64,000 nucleotides of DNA, taken from NCBI GenBank assembly GCA_014773175.1, contig VXCM01000989.1, positions 281,533-345,532 on the forward strand. The letters run 5' to 3'. A model generated the notes under the pieces. It saw only the letters and a list, made by a program, of their open reading frames with translations, was not told the origin of the DNA and ran no database searches. The translations under genes were made by a program, and so were the position numbers. Positions 1-13,614 of this stretch are shown here, one piece after another. Source of the DNA: Lucifuga dentata. Taxonomy: Eukaryota; Chordata; Actinopteri; Ophidiiformes; Bythitidae. Every line of letters begins with the position of its first letter. Positions within the stretch are counted from its first letter, which is position 1.

Positions 1-409
1 TACTAGTGACTCTGCTGAATCCTTAGGGTGACTGTGACACACAAAGGTTGTCTCCATGGTGATAGATGTGGGGTCATCTCCATGACAATAGATCTAAGGG
101 GGTGTTGGCCGCCAAGGTCATGGACCAAGGACGAGGCAAGAGTGATTGCAGCCACCTAGACAGGAAATCGAAGAGGAACACACCAAGGGGNTGGAAAAAG
201 GTGCAATTTCACAAGCCAAATTACTTCTGGGATGGAGGAGAGAAAAATATCACAGCAATATAACGGCACTAGGTACGAGAGGAGGGGACAAGGGAAGTGG
301 AGAAGGAGCAGGAAGCAGCAGGAGGAGAGAGGCCCCAAACAAAAGGAGCAGCCTAATTATCAGAGTCATCAAACATCTACCGTATGCTAACATAAGTAAA
401 TAGAGTGAC

Positions 410-540
410 AGTGTATCTCTCTGACAAAATCCTCCCCTCCTCCCCCCTTCATTGAAAGGAATTTTCCGAGGTATNAGTGTATCTCTCTGACAAAATCCTC
501 CCCTCCTCCCCCCTTCATTGAAAGGAATTTTCCGAGGTAT
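410..540. repeat. identical 65-bp copies either side of a single N
   Basis: 410-474 equals 476-540, with N at 475. Probably the overlapping ends of two contigs that were joined without being merged. Confidence 0.9.
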
Positions 541-1149
541 CTGCGAGGCTTTGGCACCGATTTTCCATGTAATTTATCAAGCTTGGTTTATTTCTAAGAC
601 TGATGCTGGCTGTGACTAGAAAATATTGATTGGATTGTGCAACATGTTCCACTGCAGCATTACTGATTTCTTTTTCTGTTCTCTCTCTTCACTCCTCCTC
701 TGCTTTCTGGCTATTTTCATAACATTAGTATGTGAAACAACAGCACATCAGTAAATTGTTAACAAGAACAGACCCAGTGAATAAAAGCTGATAACAACTT
801 CAAATTTCTGCCTCATTGCCTCATTCTTTCCTTGCTCAGGGTTTCCCCGTGTATTTTCTGTTCTCAATATGTCCTGCATTTCAATGTGTGGGTGTGTGTG
901 TTCATACAAATGAGTGTCTGCATCGGCAGGCTGAGTGCATTGAATTATTAAGTCCACAGTACCACTGTGCCCATTGCCTCATTGCACCTAATTAAGCCCT
1001 GTTTTGTTTCCTATCAATTAACATTGTAATTAAAATTAGTCCTGCTACTGTTTACCTATTATTTGCTGATTCAGGAGAAATGACACACAGCCAATGATGT
1101 GCAGGAATTCTCTAAAAATGCTCAAAGATAGCACATGTTAAGTCAATTT

Positions 1150-1440
1150 ACATAAGCACATTTAAAAACAACAATGTTGACCAAAGCACTGTACAATTAT
1201 AAAACACAAATACAGATAAATAAAACCAGTAGAGAAATAAAAAACAAGACAACCATAAAACATGATGCTAAGACACCATACAGCAGAAGAAAAATTTTGG
1301 GCTGGTTTTAAAAGGCCAAGGAGAATAAATAAGTTTGTAGTCATGATTTAAAAGTCAGCAGTGTCAGTGCAGTCTTAATGTGGAGGGTTAACTATTCCAA
1401 AGTTTGGGAGCAGCTACCGCAAAGGCACGGTCTCCCTACA
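1150..1440. repeat. probable interspersed repeat remnant
   Basis: CCAAAGCACTGTACAATTAT near the left end and CAGCTACCGCAAAGGCACGG near the right resemble a family often seen in teleost intergenic DNA. No frame of interest. Family not named; low certainty. Confidence 0.3.
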
Positions 1441-2012
1441 TGTGACCATGATGTGCCATGATGTGCGATTCCACAGAATATGCATGTGAGTTCAGAAACT
1501 CAGAAATCACACATGCGCGCACACACACTCACTCACTCACTCACACGTATTTCTCCAACCAGATCCCATAATTTGCCAGAAAGGTGCTGATGGAACTGGG
1601 GAATAGGAGCAGTGAGTGTGTGTGTGTGTGTGTGTGACTGTGAGCCGCTGTTGAGCTGCTAGCAGCAGAACCAAGGGATTCACCTCCCTATCAGCTCACA
1701 GTAATCACCTAATCTCCCATCCCTCAGGTGAACAGTGGGAAAGGAGAATATGGACTGTTTCAATGGAAATGTTTCTCCCTGCATCACCTCAGCAACAAAC
1801 ACACACACACACACAAATTTTCCAAATATCTGTTGTTCTGTATGTCCTACATTAACACTGGCAGCAATATGTATGTGTTACATCTCAAAATATGTCTATC
1901 TGGGTACAAAAAAAAAAAAAAAANAAAAAAAAAAAAAAAAGAAGCAAATCATACTCTATATCTTTATGCATAAATGAATAGATCAAGTAAATGAGAGCTC
2001 TACCCAACCTCA

Positions 2013-2064
2013 ACCAACCCTGTCTCCTTCAATATGGTAATGTATTGAAGGATATAGGGTTGGT
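2013..2064. other. long near-perfect hairpin (22-bp arms, 8-nt loop)
   Basis: Arms 2013-2034 and 2043-2064 are reverse complements with two mismatches (ACCAACCCTGTCTCCTTCAA against its partner), and partial pairing continues a few bases outward. The loop is TGGTAATG. It could be a MITE remnant or a structured RNA; there is no further evidence. Confidence 0.5.
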
Positions 2065-2226
2065 GGAGATTCACCAAAAAGCGTACACCCTATCCCCTTG
2101 TTTCCATGGCAACTGACCATAGAGCTGTGAGTGTATGAGGCAGCAGGCAGCAGGCAAAATCACTGGAGTGAGAGGCGTACCGGTCTGTCACCTCAGCCTC
2201 CCCAGAGAAACAACATACTGTACTAC

Positions 2227-2228
<2 letters not shown>

Positions 2229-2263
<35 letters not shown>
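2229..2263. repeat. (CT)n microsatellite
   Basis: Uninterrupted CT dinucleotides, followed by CTTT variants. Confidence 0.95.
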
Positions 2264-2268
<5 letters not shown>

Positions 2269-2368
2269 CTCTCTATGTCTTGACGTTGATGCTCAATGTC
2301 TTTCTCAGTTATAAATATCACTCTAATTTTCAGGTATATACCACTCTAAATGTATCTCTCTATCTTTC

Positions 2369-2373
<5 letters not shown>

Positions 2374-2429
<56 letters not shown>
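2374..2429. repeat. (CA)n microsatellite
   Basis: About 28 CA units, uninterrupted. Confidence 0.97.
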
Positions 2430-2430
<1 letters not shown>

Positions 2431-2770
2431 CATCCCCCATGTTCACTCATGTTACTGGATTGCCTTTTAGCTCAGTACAAAGCCAACATGACAGCTACTG
2501 CACCAGACATTAATGAGTAAAGCATGAAAGCATGTGTGATATTCTTATTAAAACATGATCCTGGACTCTGACTGCACACACTCTCTTGTCCTGCTCCTCC
2601 TCTCTTTCCCACCTTCCTTTTTGGGTTGGAGGTGAATGCTCATGGAGGCCAACCTGTCCTTGGTTGCAGTAAAGGATTACAACAGCACACACCATGTGAC
2701 CTTAATTCCCCCTTCCTGCTTCTGCTGCTCAGCCAATCAGGATCAGGGATGAACCATGAGTTTGTGTGTA

Positions 2771-2818
<48 letters not shown>
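2771..2818. repeat. (GT)n microsatellite
   Basis: About 23 GT units. Confidence 0.96.
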
Positions 2819-2819
<1 letters not shown>

Positions 2820-4448
2820 CACTGTGTGGCTGCTACTTCTTTGCATAATCATGCAGTGTTTGTCAAGTGTGCGTTCGTGTTTGTCTCATGTGCATTGGCA
2901 CTAATAGATGGATTAAGTGAGATAAAAGCAAATGCGGTGTAGTTTTATTGTTTGTGTGAGAGCATGTACTTTTTGTGCATATGCGTGTGCCAGTTTGTGA
3001 GTTTGCATGTGCCAGGCCATGTTTTTAAAAGGAAGCAGTAGTGTGAATCAGCACTAGCCACCCCAGCATGTGTCACACATTCAGGCGACCTCATTCACCC
3101 CCACCATCACCCAAAATCCCTCTGCTCCCTCTCCTCACCCACAAACAGACCTCAACCCCCACACAGCCTCTGTTGTCAGCAGGCTCAGCTGGTGGCTCAG
3201 AGAAGAGGGGGAAGGGTGACCGGCGAGATGGAGGGATGGAGAGAGAGATAGATGGATGGATGGAGAGGGGAAGAGAGGGCAGGTGCCTTGTTTCTCATTG
3301 GTTATGTTTTTTTTTCTAACCATGAAGCAGCAAAAGAGTTTTAATCGAAGAGAACTGCAAAAATCCGAGATTACAAACAAGCAAAATATAATAATAAATA
3401 AGGTTCTTTACACTAGTGAAGTTTTCAAGTTTTAAGTCAAAAATATACTAATAGAGTAAGTGAAAATGACACAGAAATCTTGCCATTGCGAAACATCTGA
3501 CCTTCAAAATTTAATAAAGAATTTGATTTACCTTCACACAAGTAATAAACTTTAGTCCAGGGTGCTTAAATCTCTTTTAATTCAACTTATTTTAAGAGCT
3601 ACAGCTGGACAGCAATTATTTGCTTATGTGTGAAGCACTCAACTAAAAATTAGTCACATAACAAGTGTAGACTTTTTTTTTAATCAGACAGAAATCTACC
3701 TTAATTTTTCTTCTTTCAAGATAATGACGCTCATTTCTAGAACATTTCTACAAAACGCTGATTTGTACTGCAAGCAGGTTGCAGTAATCACTGCAATGTC
3801 AAGTTTTCTTCATTTGTGTTAAGAAAATAAGACTCAGGGTTTTTTTCTAACAGACAGACCGTCTTGCCAATAATACATAAGATTGGTCAGAATCTTCAAA
3901 AAAGCAAAAACATTTTATTTTTCTCATAATATATGTTTCAAATTATTATCCTTCCTGTTTAGTGTTAAGACTTGTCTAGTCAGCTGTAGTTACAAATCAA
4001 AATGAATGCTTTACGAAGACAAATCAAGACCACTTCCTTGGCAGTACCTTGAAAAGAGTCTAATAATCACAATATCTGTGGGATTTGAAAAGAAAATGTT
4101 TCTTAGATTAAAAAAGATAACATCTTAAAAGAAGACACTGAACCATTTTTTGAGTTGGAGAGAAAGAAAGTGAAGTCAGGTGGATTAAAACGATGGAGAA
4201 GGACGCAGAGAAGAAAAGTCTGATAATATGATGTTAATGTTGATTAATGTATGTGTGTGTGTGTGTGTGTGTGCCTGTGTATAGTGGGGGAAGGGGTTAT
4301 GTGTGCGTGTTTTGGGGGGTGGCACAATTAGATATGGAGATCAGACAGAATAAGCATGGCAGTTTAAACAGAAACATTACATCAGGGGGGAGACGTCTGG
4401 CTGTTATGTCGGCTTGCAGCCGCCAGATAAAGCTGGTGTGCAAAGCTC

Positions 4449-4459
4449 TGTGTGTGTGN

Positions 4460-4501
<42 letters not shown>
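4449..4501. repeat. (GT)n microsatellite with N
   Basis: GT run broken by an N at 4459; true length is uncertain. Confidence 0.95.
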
Positions 4502-5142
4502 TGAATCTGTGTGTCTTTGTGTCTGTGATGCAGCAGAAGTAACAGAAGCAGCACCTTGCCTCATAAGACACCCGCTGTTGTTGGTGAACTTTGACCTTAA
4601 CCAAACCTTGACCCTGGCAGAAGGCAACTGATTTATCCCAACAAAGACAGATGACATGGCAGAGCCTGAAGCCAATCCTAAACTCTGACCTCCAACCCTC
4701 CAGTGTCGACCCATACTCTATCTGAAGCCAAACACAACCTGACCCATCAACACACACGCGCATTTAGACAATGAAGCAGGAGAAACGCTGCACTCATCCA
4801 TCAAAGCAGCAGAAAACCAACAGCATGAAATAACATACATATGCAAGTGAAGGCAATTCTGTTATGATAATTGGTTCAGTTTGCTCATTATGTATGGATA
4901 GAAAAAAAGACATTTTAGGTTTTTGTTACATTTTTTCCACTTTAGATTAAAAATGCAGATAATGTGTTGATGCGGCATAAATTACGTCAACCTTTTTTCC
5001 CAACTCATCTTACTTTATGAAATTATTTGAGTGTACATAGTGGCAATATGGCTTTTACCAAATATGTAAATAGCAAAAATTTTTAAAAAGTAAAAAAGTG
5101 TAATGGTAGAACACTTTCATAAGCTACTTTGTTTTTCTACTG

Positions 5143-6218
5143 CAGTACTTCTTAAATTTTTTGAACCAAGTATCACCTCTTAGTAAACCAAAACATCTAC
5201 CAGTAATTACCATCACACTAATTTAAGAACTGCTGGCCCACATAGCACCATGCTAAAATTGTTTTCAGTGTGAGCGTGAAACCTTACATATTCTCACATT
5301 GGATGTAAGTGTGTAGTGTGCACATGGGATAAGTCAGGCTATTTTCAACAAAGAAATCTCATTCATAATTAATGGGGTTTTCAGATATGTAATCCATTTT
5401 GTCTGGTCTGAATCTGGGACAAATTGTATGATGTTGCATTTACCGGTTGGTTTGGTTTGGTTTTACACAGGACAAAATCCAATCAAACCAAAATATAGTA
5501 GCAAAAGTCATGTGAGAATCTTTCCTCTGCTCATTGGTCAGAAATGTTTGGGGGGGAGGGGTGGGGGGAGAAAATCAAAACAAGAAAAAGTGTTCGGGAT
5601 AACTACATAACATGGAACAAAGACAGAATGGGGATCATTTATTAGTTATAGCCATCATTTGGACCGTGCATCAAACAAATGATGGCAGCAAGACATGGAC
5701 TTCAAGACAACGTAGAAAACCTGCATGTTGTTTCATACTGAAGAAGAAGTGCTGAACAGAGCTGAACAGCAGAATGGAGCTCATACTGAGCACATACATC
5801 ATGCTGACCTTTAACATGTTCATCTGAAGACGTGTTCAGTCAATTTGATATTTTACAACCATTTCACAGCATCAGTTTCAATAGTTAACTGTGGTAACAT
5901 TTGTTTTATGTTTCATTTGCTTTATGGCTTTAAGTAGGGGATATCTGACAAGTGTCTGACCTAAAATAAAGTTTACCGCAGTTGTAGGTAAGCATTAGTA
6001 GCGTTCCAGGGTCTGAAACAAAGGCTCAGAATGAACTTGGTGAAAAAAATGCCCTAAAAGATTAATACCTATTTTCTTTTGTGAATAATTTCCATATGAA
6101 TACCCACTGAATTTCCTCATATTTCAATTGTTTTGATTATCAAGAATAATGTGACGTAGCACCAGGGGGCATTTCAAGTATCACCGGCAGTATGTGTACC
6201 ACAGTTTGAGAACCACTG
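5143..6218. mobile_element. degenerate non-autonomous hAT-like DNA transposon
   Basis: The right end reads inward CAGTGGTTCTCAAACTGTGG, a typical hAT terminal sequence. The left end is CAGTACTTCTTAAATTTTTT followed by GAACCAAGTATCACC, a worn inverted copy. The internal 1 kb has no coding capacity, and no clear 8-bp target duplication survives. Confidence 0.45.
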
Positions 6219-6513
6219 ATGGAATGCATCATCACATTAAGAATGAATAATGCAAATAATTCACAATAATGCAACCCCCACAAGAAATCACACGTTTGTT
6301 AATTTGCTGAATCACATCAATATTTGTTTATATTTCCTGACACATTATTTATATCTGAAACATATCTGAGTGGGTTCTCAGATTTTTAAAGGAAATGTAT
6401 TTTGTTTCTATATGAAATCCAGTCTGCAATTTAACTATGTCTAAATATACATCTGTCTTTAAATCATGTGAAGTAAATGTCTGGCCCCTGCACTGCTTGT
6501 GTCTGTAACAGAT

Positions 6514-6514
<1 letters not shown>

Positions 6515-6546
<32 letters not shown>
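6515..6546. repeat. (GT)n microsatellite
   Basis: About 16 GT units. Confidence 0.95.
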
Positions 6547-6548
<2 letters not shown>

Positions 6549-7185
6549 TACAAAGTCTGACAAAAGCAAAAGCACCTTGTCGCTCTGTGGTGCATCATGC
6601 CAACTGCTATCGGCCACCACACAGCACCTTCCTCTCTACCACTTTCTTCCTCCTATTTTGATCATTTTATGAGGTGGATCCTGTCTGTATAAAGTGCTGA
6701 CAAAAGCCTAATACTCAAACAAGACTTGGTGAAATTTGCATTATACAACATTAATAGGAAGCTGATACAACTTACTTTTTATGGACCACTTAGAATAAAT
6801 TAAGTTCTTCTTACACTTATAAACTTAAATGAATTTTGGTCCATTTCTTTCTTTCTTCCTGCCTTCACAGATTTAACCCCTGTCAATTTGTGTTCATAGC
6901 TACACCAAAACTCTCAGGGAAAAATAATTTTGTGGATTTTGCTGTAAGTGCTCTCATCAGATGACAGGAATACGTCTACACCATGTGTATGTGATAAGAC
7001 ATGACATAGGTGTCATTCATGCTGCAGCTCAAGTGTAATGACAGGGAAAACGAAATCATCTGATCCTTCCTGCACTTGTTCAGTGATATTTAATACTTGT
7101 CCTAACAAGGCTTGTAGAAATGACTTCACAAGAGGTTTGACATTTTCAAATAATTCTTCAGACAAAAGAGCTGTGGTGAGAGAAC

Positions 7186-7187
<2 letters not shown>

Positions 7188-7220
<33 letters not shown>
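7188..7220. repeat. (AAAG)n microsatellite
   Basis: About eight AAAG units. Confidence 0.93.
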
Positions 7221-7221
<1 letters not shown>

Positions 7222-8335
7222 GCACATTTATCTAGTAATCTTAAACAGATTTTGCTTCAAAGTTTTCTTAGCAAACTTTCTGGATTCATTGAAGATGTGA
7301 TTGAAATGACAAAAAAGGAATGAGAGTGACGAGTGTGCAGGAGGGACACGTTCACGCCTCTGAAAATCTGTCAGAGTAGTTTGGAATTTATGGTGTTTCT
7401 TGGAAAAGATGCGCACATAGATTTCATTTCATAAAAGCAGAAAATGCAATACCCAGCTGACGAGCCACGGCGCGGCAGACTTCTCTCTGGCAACACTTTG
7501 GTACCATCAAAAGTCGACTACAAACAGCAGAACAGCACTGATTTGACACGTGTCATGGGTGTTTTGTAAATACTTTGGATATTTTCCTTCTACAACATTA
7601 GACTATGGATGCCAATGTGCTGCTGCTGTGATAAATACTACATGTTCAGTGTTTAATGAGAATCAATGAATCTCCATTGATTAATAAGTGAATTCAAAAA
7701 TGATTATTTTCAGTGAAGTAACGAAAGGTGAAATGGAGTGTGAGCATTTTAGCGCACACACCACCAGTCTCCATCTTATCAGATCATTTTGTGTGTTACT
7801 GAATCTTAAAAATCGTATTCTCTCCAAACAAATACAGTGAGATATTTCAGCACATTTCCAGTACAAATCAAGTTATTTTGGGAATTGACCAGAGTCAAGT
7901 TGTTTTACTGCAGTATTCTTCCTTATTCTAGTTTATTTCAACTTACTGACACATTTAAATGAAACCAGGTGATTTGTATTGGAAACTGGTTCAAACAATG
8001 TCACTGCCCTACTTTTACTGGTTTAATAATAATAAAAAAGACATTCAGAACTCAACAATTAGTTGATGAGCTTGAGATTTTCTGTAATGTGCAGGTCTGG
8101 CTTCCAGGTTCCCGGCCTCTCTCCTCTGTATGCAGACTCTGTGTGGCATGCTCCTGCTGCTCAGGGAGGCAGCGGTAGGGCGAGGGTGGGGATCAGTGGG
8201 GTGGATGACAGGGCAGCATCCATGCTCAGACAGACAAAACCTCTCTTGGGCTGATCCAACGTCTTTGCTTCTGGAGACACACCAATGAGTCTAAATCCAC
8301 AACTGCAGCCACAGACAGCCTCTGTCAATGCCAGA

Positions 8336-8343
8336 GTGTGTGT

Positions 8344-8379
<36 letters not shown>
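8336..8379. repeat. (GT)n microsatellite
   Basis: GT run with one TA interruption. Confidence 0.94.
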
Positions 8380-8382
<3 letters not shown>

Positions 8383-8464
8383 CTTTCTCTCCTGCATACT
8401 CACAATGCTCAGCTTATATGTTACCAGCACAATAGTTGGACCTAAATCCTCACAGAGCTATGTG

Positions 8465-9085
8465 TTAAAGGACCATACCACAATTATGCATGTTTGAGCC
8501 CAATATATCTGCATACATGTTAAGTTACTGACAACCAATTTCCAAAACATAAAAACCATATTTCAGTATTCCTGTTATTTTTAAATTCCCCAGTCTTTCA
8601 AAATCAAATGTTCAGGTGATACACCCACCTTAAAATTCAATGTTTTGCCTGCTAAAACTTATGCATGATTGTAGAAGGCACGGCCATTTTAATTTCTCAA
8701 TAAAAGCCATCTTCTACTGGACTATATTCTGTGGCTGAGACATATATTGTCTTCTGTGCAACTCCATGTTGGATCAGTTAAATAAAGTTACTTTGACAAA
8801 AAAAAAAAAAAAAAAAANAAAAAAAAAAAAAAAAAAAAATCTAATAGACATATTGTTGCTGGGCTTACATATCTCAAGCATGTTTCAAGTCTCTACAAGT
8901 TGATTTTTTTTTTATAACGTATTGGAATTAACTGAAAAGAATGGCAGTGGAAGGCAGGAAAAACAATTCTAATATTCACCACTCCAGTAATATGTTTTGG
9001 ATAACAGTTGTCAGTAACATAATGTGTATGTAGATTGCATATATTGGACTCCAACATGCAATCGCCAGTATGATCCTTCAAGGCA
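8465..9085. mobile_element. DNA transposon family copy A with long TIRs (about 600 bp)
   Basis: Left end TAAAGGACCATACCACAATT; the right end read in reverse complement is CTTGAAGGATCATACTGGCG. Both continue into GCATGTTtgaGcCcAATATAT and a shared TTACTGACAAC block, so the inverted repeats span about 80 bp. No open frame. An A run with an N at 8818 lies inside. Related copies are at 12168 and 13793. Confidence 0.7.
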
Positions 9086-9661
9086 TCCCAAACAACCAGA
9101 GTCTGTTAAGATAATCAACGTCTCCATTGAGTGAATTGTGGAGCTGGATAGGTGAGGTGTCAGGGGTAAGTGGCATGGAGGGGAGGAGATGGAGGTCACT
9201 GTGAGGAAAGGAGGGATGGATACAATGCTGCGGGGTCTTGGCATTGCCTCCTTATAACGACATTACAGTGGAAAGAACAAGCGGCAATGAGCGACACCGT
9301 CATTAACCTCTGGCTGGGCTATAAATCAACAGCAGTTCATGCAAATTAGACCAATTCCCCTCTATCTGCCTTGGAAGGCCCTCGCTAGGTCTGTTCCATT
9401 ATAAATCACACAAAGGGGGGAGGGGAAAGGGACACACACACATACACACATACACAGAGGGAGCGTGCAGACACTTTTATTGGCAGTGTTTTACAGTGAG
9501 TCATATAAGCTAAAAGAATTTACATTTTCAGACTTGCCCTTGGTGATTCATACATATTTTCATCATGAATGCTTATTGTAGATATTACTTGATGCTGTCT
9601 GGGGACTCAAAGAAATTAATGTTTCTTGTGCCTGTGTTAAAGAGTAATATTTTCAAGCATT

Positions 9662-9700
9662 AGGAGAGGAGAGGAGAGGAGAGGAGAGGAGAGGAGAGGA
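9662..9700. repeat. (AGGAG)n pentanucleotide
   Basis: Seven to eight GAGAG/GAGGA units; the same pentanucleotide occurs at 15576. Confidence 0.93.
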
Positions 9701-11476
9701 AACATGTTATGCAATTTCAGGTTAATGTTCTACACATTGCAACCCTGGGGATTTGATGTAAATATGAGATCACGTTACTTTTTCTGAAATAAGAAAGAAT
9801 GAGTTTAACAGAAACCCAAAATAACACTGGATACAAATAGATAAGGTCTGCTTAGAATATGTACAAATCCAATTTTGTATTAATAAAGTTTTGCACTAGC
9901 AAGAATAAAAATGATGTTTTGATGAGATTATTAGCTGTTAATACTCTATCCTGAATATTTATCTGTGGAAATTTTTAGATTAGGAATGCACATACTGGTG
10001 TTTCCGTCCTTGCAGGCTGTGCGGTAAGTGGGATGGACAGCTGCCGTCTCTCTGTGGTCGGCTGTGGAACAGAGTACATATTGCGCGTCATTGGGAAAGG
10101 TAACAAATATGGCAGTATGTCTCAGCCATCTGTCACTGGAGCTTCACACATCCACACACACACAAAGGAGAGCAAGGCCGCCGAGACAGCAACAAGGCCC
10201 CAGCCTGCTATTGTCCTTCAGGCCTGTGGGTAAATCGAGGGCCCCTTATCATCTCAACCCACCACCCGCTGCAGTGTTAGCCAGGCTAACGCAGCATTGT
10301 TCACCACACACACACTCAGCCCAAGGGCCAAAGACTACAAGGGATGGAGGGAAAAGAGAGGCTTTGAAATTTGGAATTAAGCATTTAATGCATCTTTAAT
10401 AACAGTAATTATCCCAGGTTTTAATACTGCAATAATCAATAGAAGAAAACTGAAAAAGTTGCAGTTAATTTTGTACCATTTTGTCTTCAAGATCTCATCA
10501 CTGATTTCAACACATATCTCTTGAATAACCCCAAATACACTCACACACATGCACGCACACGCACACTTGTAGACACACAAGTGTTCGCAAGAGTGCATGT
10601 GGACACACAACTTCATCCAGGGCAGACTCCTGCAGATAAGGTTGTGGGCTTAGCGCAGAGGGTCGATTTTCCATTATGGTATTTTATAATAAAGATAAAC
10701 TGTCACACCAATCAAAGTATCTCTTAGGGCTCCTTTAAAGCAAAGCCGAGACCTCGGTTTTCATCCTACAACCTCCTCCCCATCCCAAAATAATCACCCT
10801 CAATCCTCCCAAACATTGCAAACCCTCCAAGACTCCCATTTTTTCCTTTATCTGTTCCTCAGAATAAAGTAAAAAAGGAAAGATGAGGAAGGTCAACAAT
10901 CTGTCAGAGGAGGATAAAGACAGATAGACGAAAGGAGAGATCGATAGAAAAATCTCAACACTTTCACAAATTTTATATTTTATAAAAAAGAAAACAGGAA
11001 GACAAAGAGCTGTCTGACTCATTTATTTTCTTTGCTTTCTGGGTTTCTCATTTTAGTAGTAATCAATAGAATTTTATGTGAAAATACTTGTCTTTTCAGC
11101 AGCAGTGTATAGTCAACATCCATATGACATGCATTTCACCATGTAATGTCCTTCTGTATGTCTGGAAAAACTGGAAAAATGCTTCATTTTTTTGAGTATC
11201 ACAGAACAATGTGTGAGATTACATCATCTGATCCTTGTGGAAACTGGTCCAGTGGCTTCTTAATCCAATAATACATATAACAATTATACAATAAAACTGG
11301 CACCAAACAAAAAGCAAAAGTGGTAAGAACAATGGTTGAGCTAAAACATTTAGCACTGGCTTAAAAAACTGGAGTTGGTCCCCAGATGCCGCAAAGTGGC
11401 TGCCCACTGCTCCTCAGGGATGGGTCAAATGCAGAGACTAAATTTCATATGTACTTGTGTGTAAATAACTTTTGGA

Positions 11477-11745
11477 GATAAAGTCAGAGAGGCCAGACTG
11501 AGATGGTTTGGACATGTACAGAGGAGGGATAGTGAACATATCGGTAGAAGGATGCTGAGGTTGGAACTGCCAGGCAGGAGGCCTAGAGGAAGACCAAAGA
11601 GGAGATTTATGGATGTAGTGAAAGAGGACATGAAGTTAGTTGGTGTGAGAGAAGAGGAGGCAGAGGATAGGGTTAGATGGAGGCAGATGATTCGCTGTGG
11701 TGACCCCTGAAGGGAAAGCCGAAAGGAAAAGAAGAAGACTTGTGT
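11477..11745 (+). pseudogene. LINE reverse-transcriptase C-terminal fragment
   Basis: An open stretch from 11477 to a TGA at 11708-11710 encodes about 77 residues, including ARLRWFGHVQRRD, GRRPRGRPKRRFMDVV and RWRQMIRCGDP. The RWFGHVxRR...GRPxxRW pattern is typical of the C-terminal end of non-LTR retrotransposon polyproteins. After the stop it runs into AAGGGAAAGCCGAAAGGAAA and AAGAAGAAGA, a LINE-like 3' end. The rest of the element is missing (5' truncated). Clade not assigned. Confidence 0.75.
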
Positions 11746-12167
11746 GTAAATAACAATAAATAATACCTTTATCTTTACCTTGCTTCTAACTTTACTTTAC
11801 CCTTACCTTTACATTTCTGGGAGTACTCTGTGTTATATCAGAGAGAACATCTTCAAGTGGTGCGGGAACATTGTGAAGGTCAAGGTTTGACCCCTCAGAT
11901 CCCAGCTCCCTGTGCAAGGGAGGGGTCCTCCATGTTCTAAACGACTGATTCCAATCAGACAGATTGGTGTTGGGCCCCGTTTGTCACGAGGGGCCCACTG
12001 TTGCTTCAAATCCTGGTGGGCCAACTGGCAGCCTCTCAGGAAACCTATTTCAATTACCATAAGAGGTTTTGCTTGTTTTCCATCACCCTGTTCTTTAATG
12101 GACTATATATGTACCAACCCATAGAAACGACTTACAGCAAGGTCCTTTCCTTTAAAGGCATTGTACT

Positions 12168-12775
12168 TAAAGGGCCATACCGGTGATATTGAATGTTTGA
12201 GCCAATATATACAACCCACTTACATGTTAAATTGCTGACAACCAATTTCCAGAATATACTACTGGAGCTATACATTTTAAAATTGTTTTTCCTGCCTTCC
12301 AGATTTCCTTCCAGATTGCCATTGTCATTGCCATTGCCATCATTCCAGTAAGCTATAAAAATCAATTTGTAGAGATTTGCAATGTGTTTGAGATAAGTAA
12401 TCCATCACAGCAAACACTATGCCTATTAAGTTTTTGTCAAAGTAACTTTATTTAACCGATCCAACACAGATCTGCATGGAAGACAGTGTATGTCTACGCC
12501 AGGGTATATAGTCCCTGGAGAAGTCAGCTTTTACCGAGAAATTAAAATGACCATGCCTTTTATAATCGTGCATAAGTGTTAGCAGGCAAAACATTTAGCT
12601 TTAAGGTGGGTGTATCATCTCAACATTAGATTTTGAAAGATTAGGGAGTTTAAAAAAAATAACAGGAAAACTAAAATCCAGTTTTAGTTTTGGATATTGG
12701 TTGTCAGTAACGTAACATGTATGCGGGTTGTACTGTATATATTGGGCTTAAACATGCAAATCACCGGCCTTTTAG
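12168..12775. mobile_element. DNA transposon family copy B, inverted relative to copy A
   Basis: Left end TTAAAGGGCCATACCGGTGA; right end in reverse complement AAAAGGCCGGTGATTTGCAT. Both then share AATATATAC, ACATGTTA and CTGACAACCAAT blocks, giving inverted repeats of about 80 bp. The interior matches copies A and C in reverse orientation (AAGTAACTTTATTTAA, GTTAGCAGGCAAAACATTTA). It has the freshest ends of the three copies. Not coding. Confidence 0.72.
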
Positions 12776-13614
12776 AGTATTACTTGTTATGTGTAGATTT
12801 AATGTCTGTATCTGTCTCTCTAAATGTGTCTCTTTCTGTGTATGTTGATGTGAATCAGATGCTCATGAGTGTAAAAGATGGCAGCTATTATCCCTGAAGC
12901 ATCCCTGACCCGGCAGCTGTATTAGTGAAAGTCCATGAAAACAAAGACCTTTAAACACATCATTGCTGAGGCCATCTGTGTTAATATTTCATGACCAGTT
13001 AAAGTAGTTAGAATCCACTAGAAGCTGAAGTTCAGACACAAGTCATATCTTCTTTCTCTTCCCAGACAGAATAAGAGGAGTAGGAAGAGAGAGAAAAGCT
13101 GGTAGGGCAGAGGAGAGCTGGGAGGAGAGTGAAAGGGTGTGTGAGTAAAACAAAGTCAATTCCAAGAAGAAAATCTGAGGAGTGCATGTGTGTGTTTGTA
13201 CATATTTGGCTTTGGCAGATGGACGAAGACACAAAGATACAGTAAGCCTGGTCATAACCCAGTGGTATTCTAGCCTGTCTCCCCTGGTTTCATAACATCA
13301 TGTTCACTTCAGTAAAAGCCTCCAAAGAGGAAACTCTTTTATCCATAAACTCTATAAATAACATGTTACATCCTTTTGGGACCAAGAGTAAAAGCTCAGC
13401 TACTATAAAAAAAGGACAAAAAAAAAAAAAAAAAAAAAGGCCAGTGTGCTTTTACTTTTGTTTCAAGACGAATGATTTACTACTGTTGCTCGAAGAGCTC
13501 ACTCTATAAGAAAAAGGAAATAAAGGAATATGAGACGGCCTTAAAGTGGTAAAATGACTTATGAATGACTTATTAAATAATAATGCAGATATCCCATAAT
13601 TTTTAAAATTAATT

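Larger units (their letters stand above)
1..5142. other. gene-free region with microsatellites
   Basis: No coding frame with recognisable protein. Holds the N-centred duplication at 410, the 1150-1440 repeat, the hairpin at 2013 and several CA/GT/CT runs. A stray N at 191 has no flanking duplication. Confidence 0.6.
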
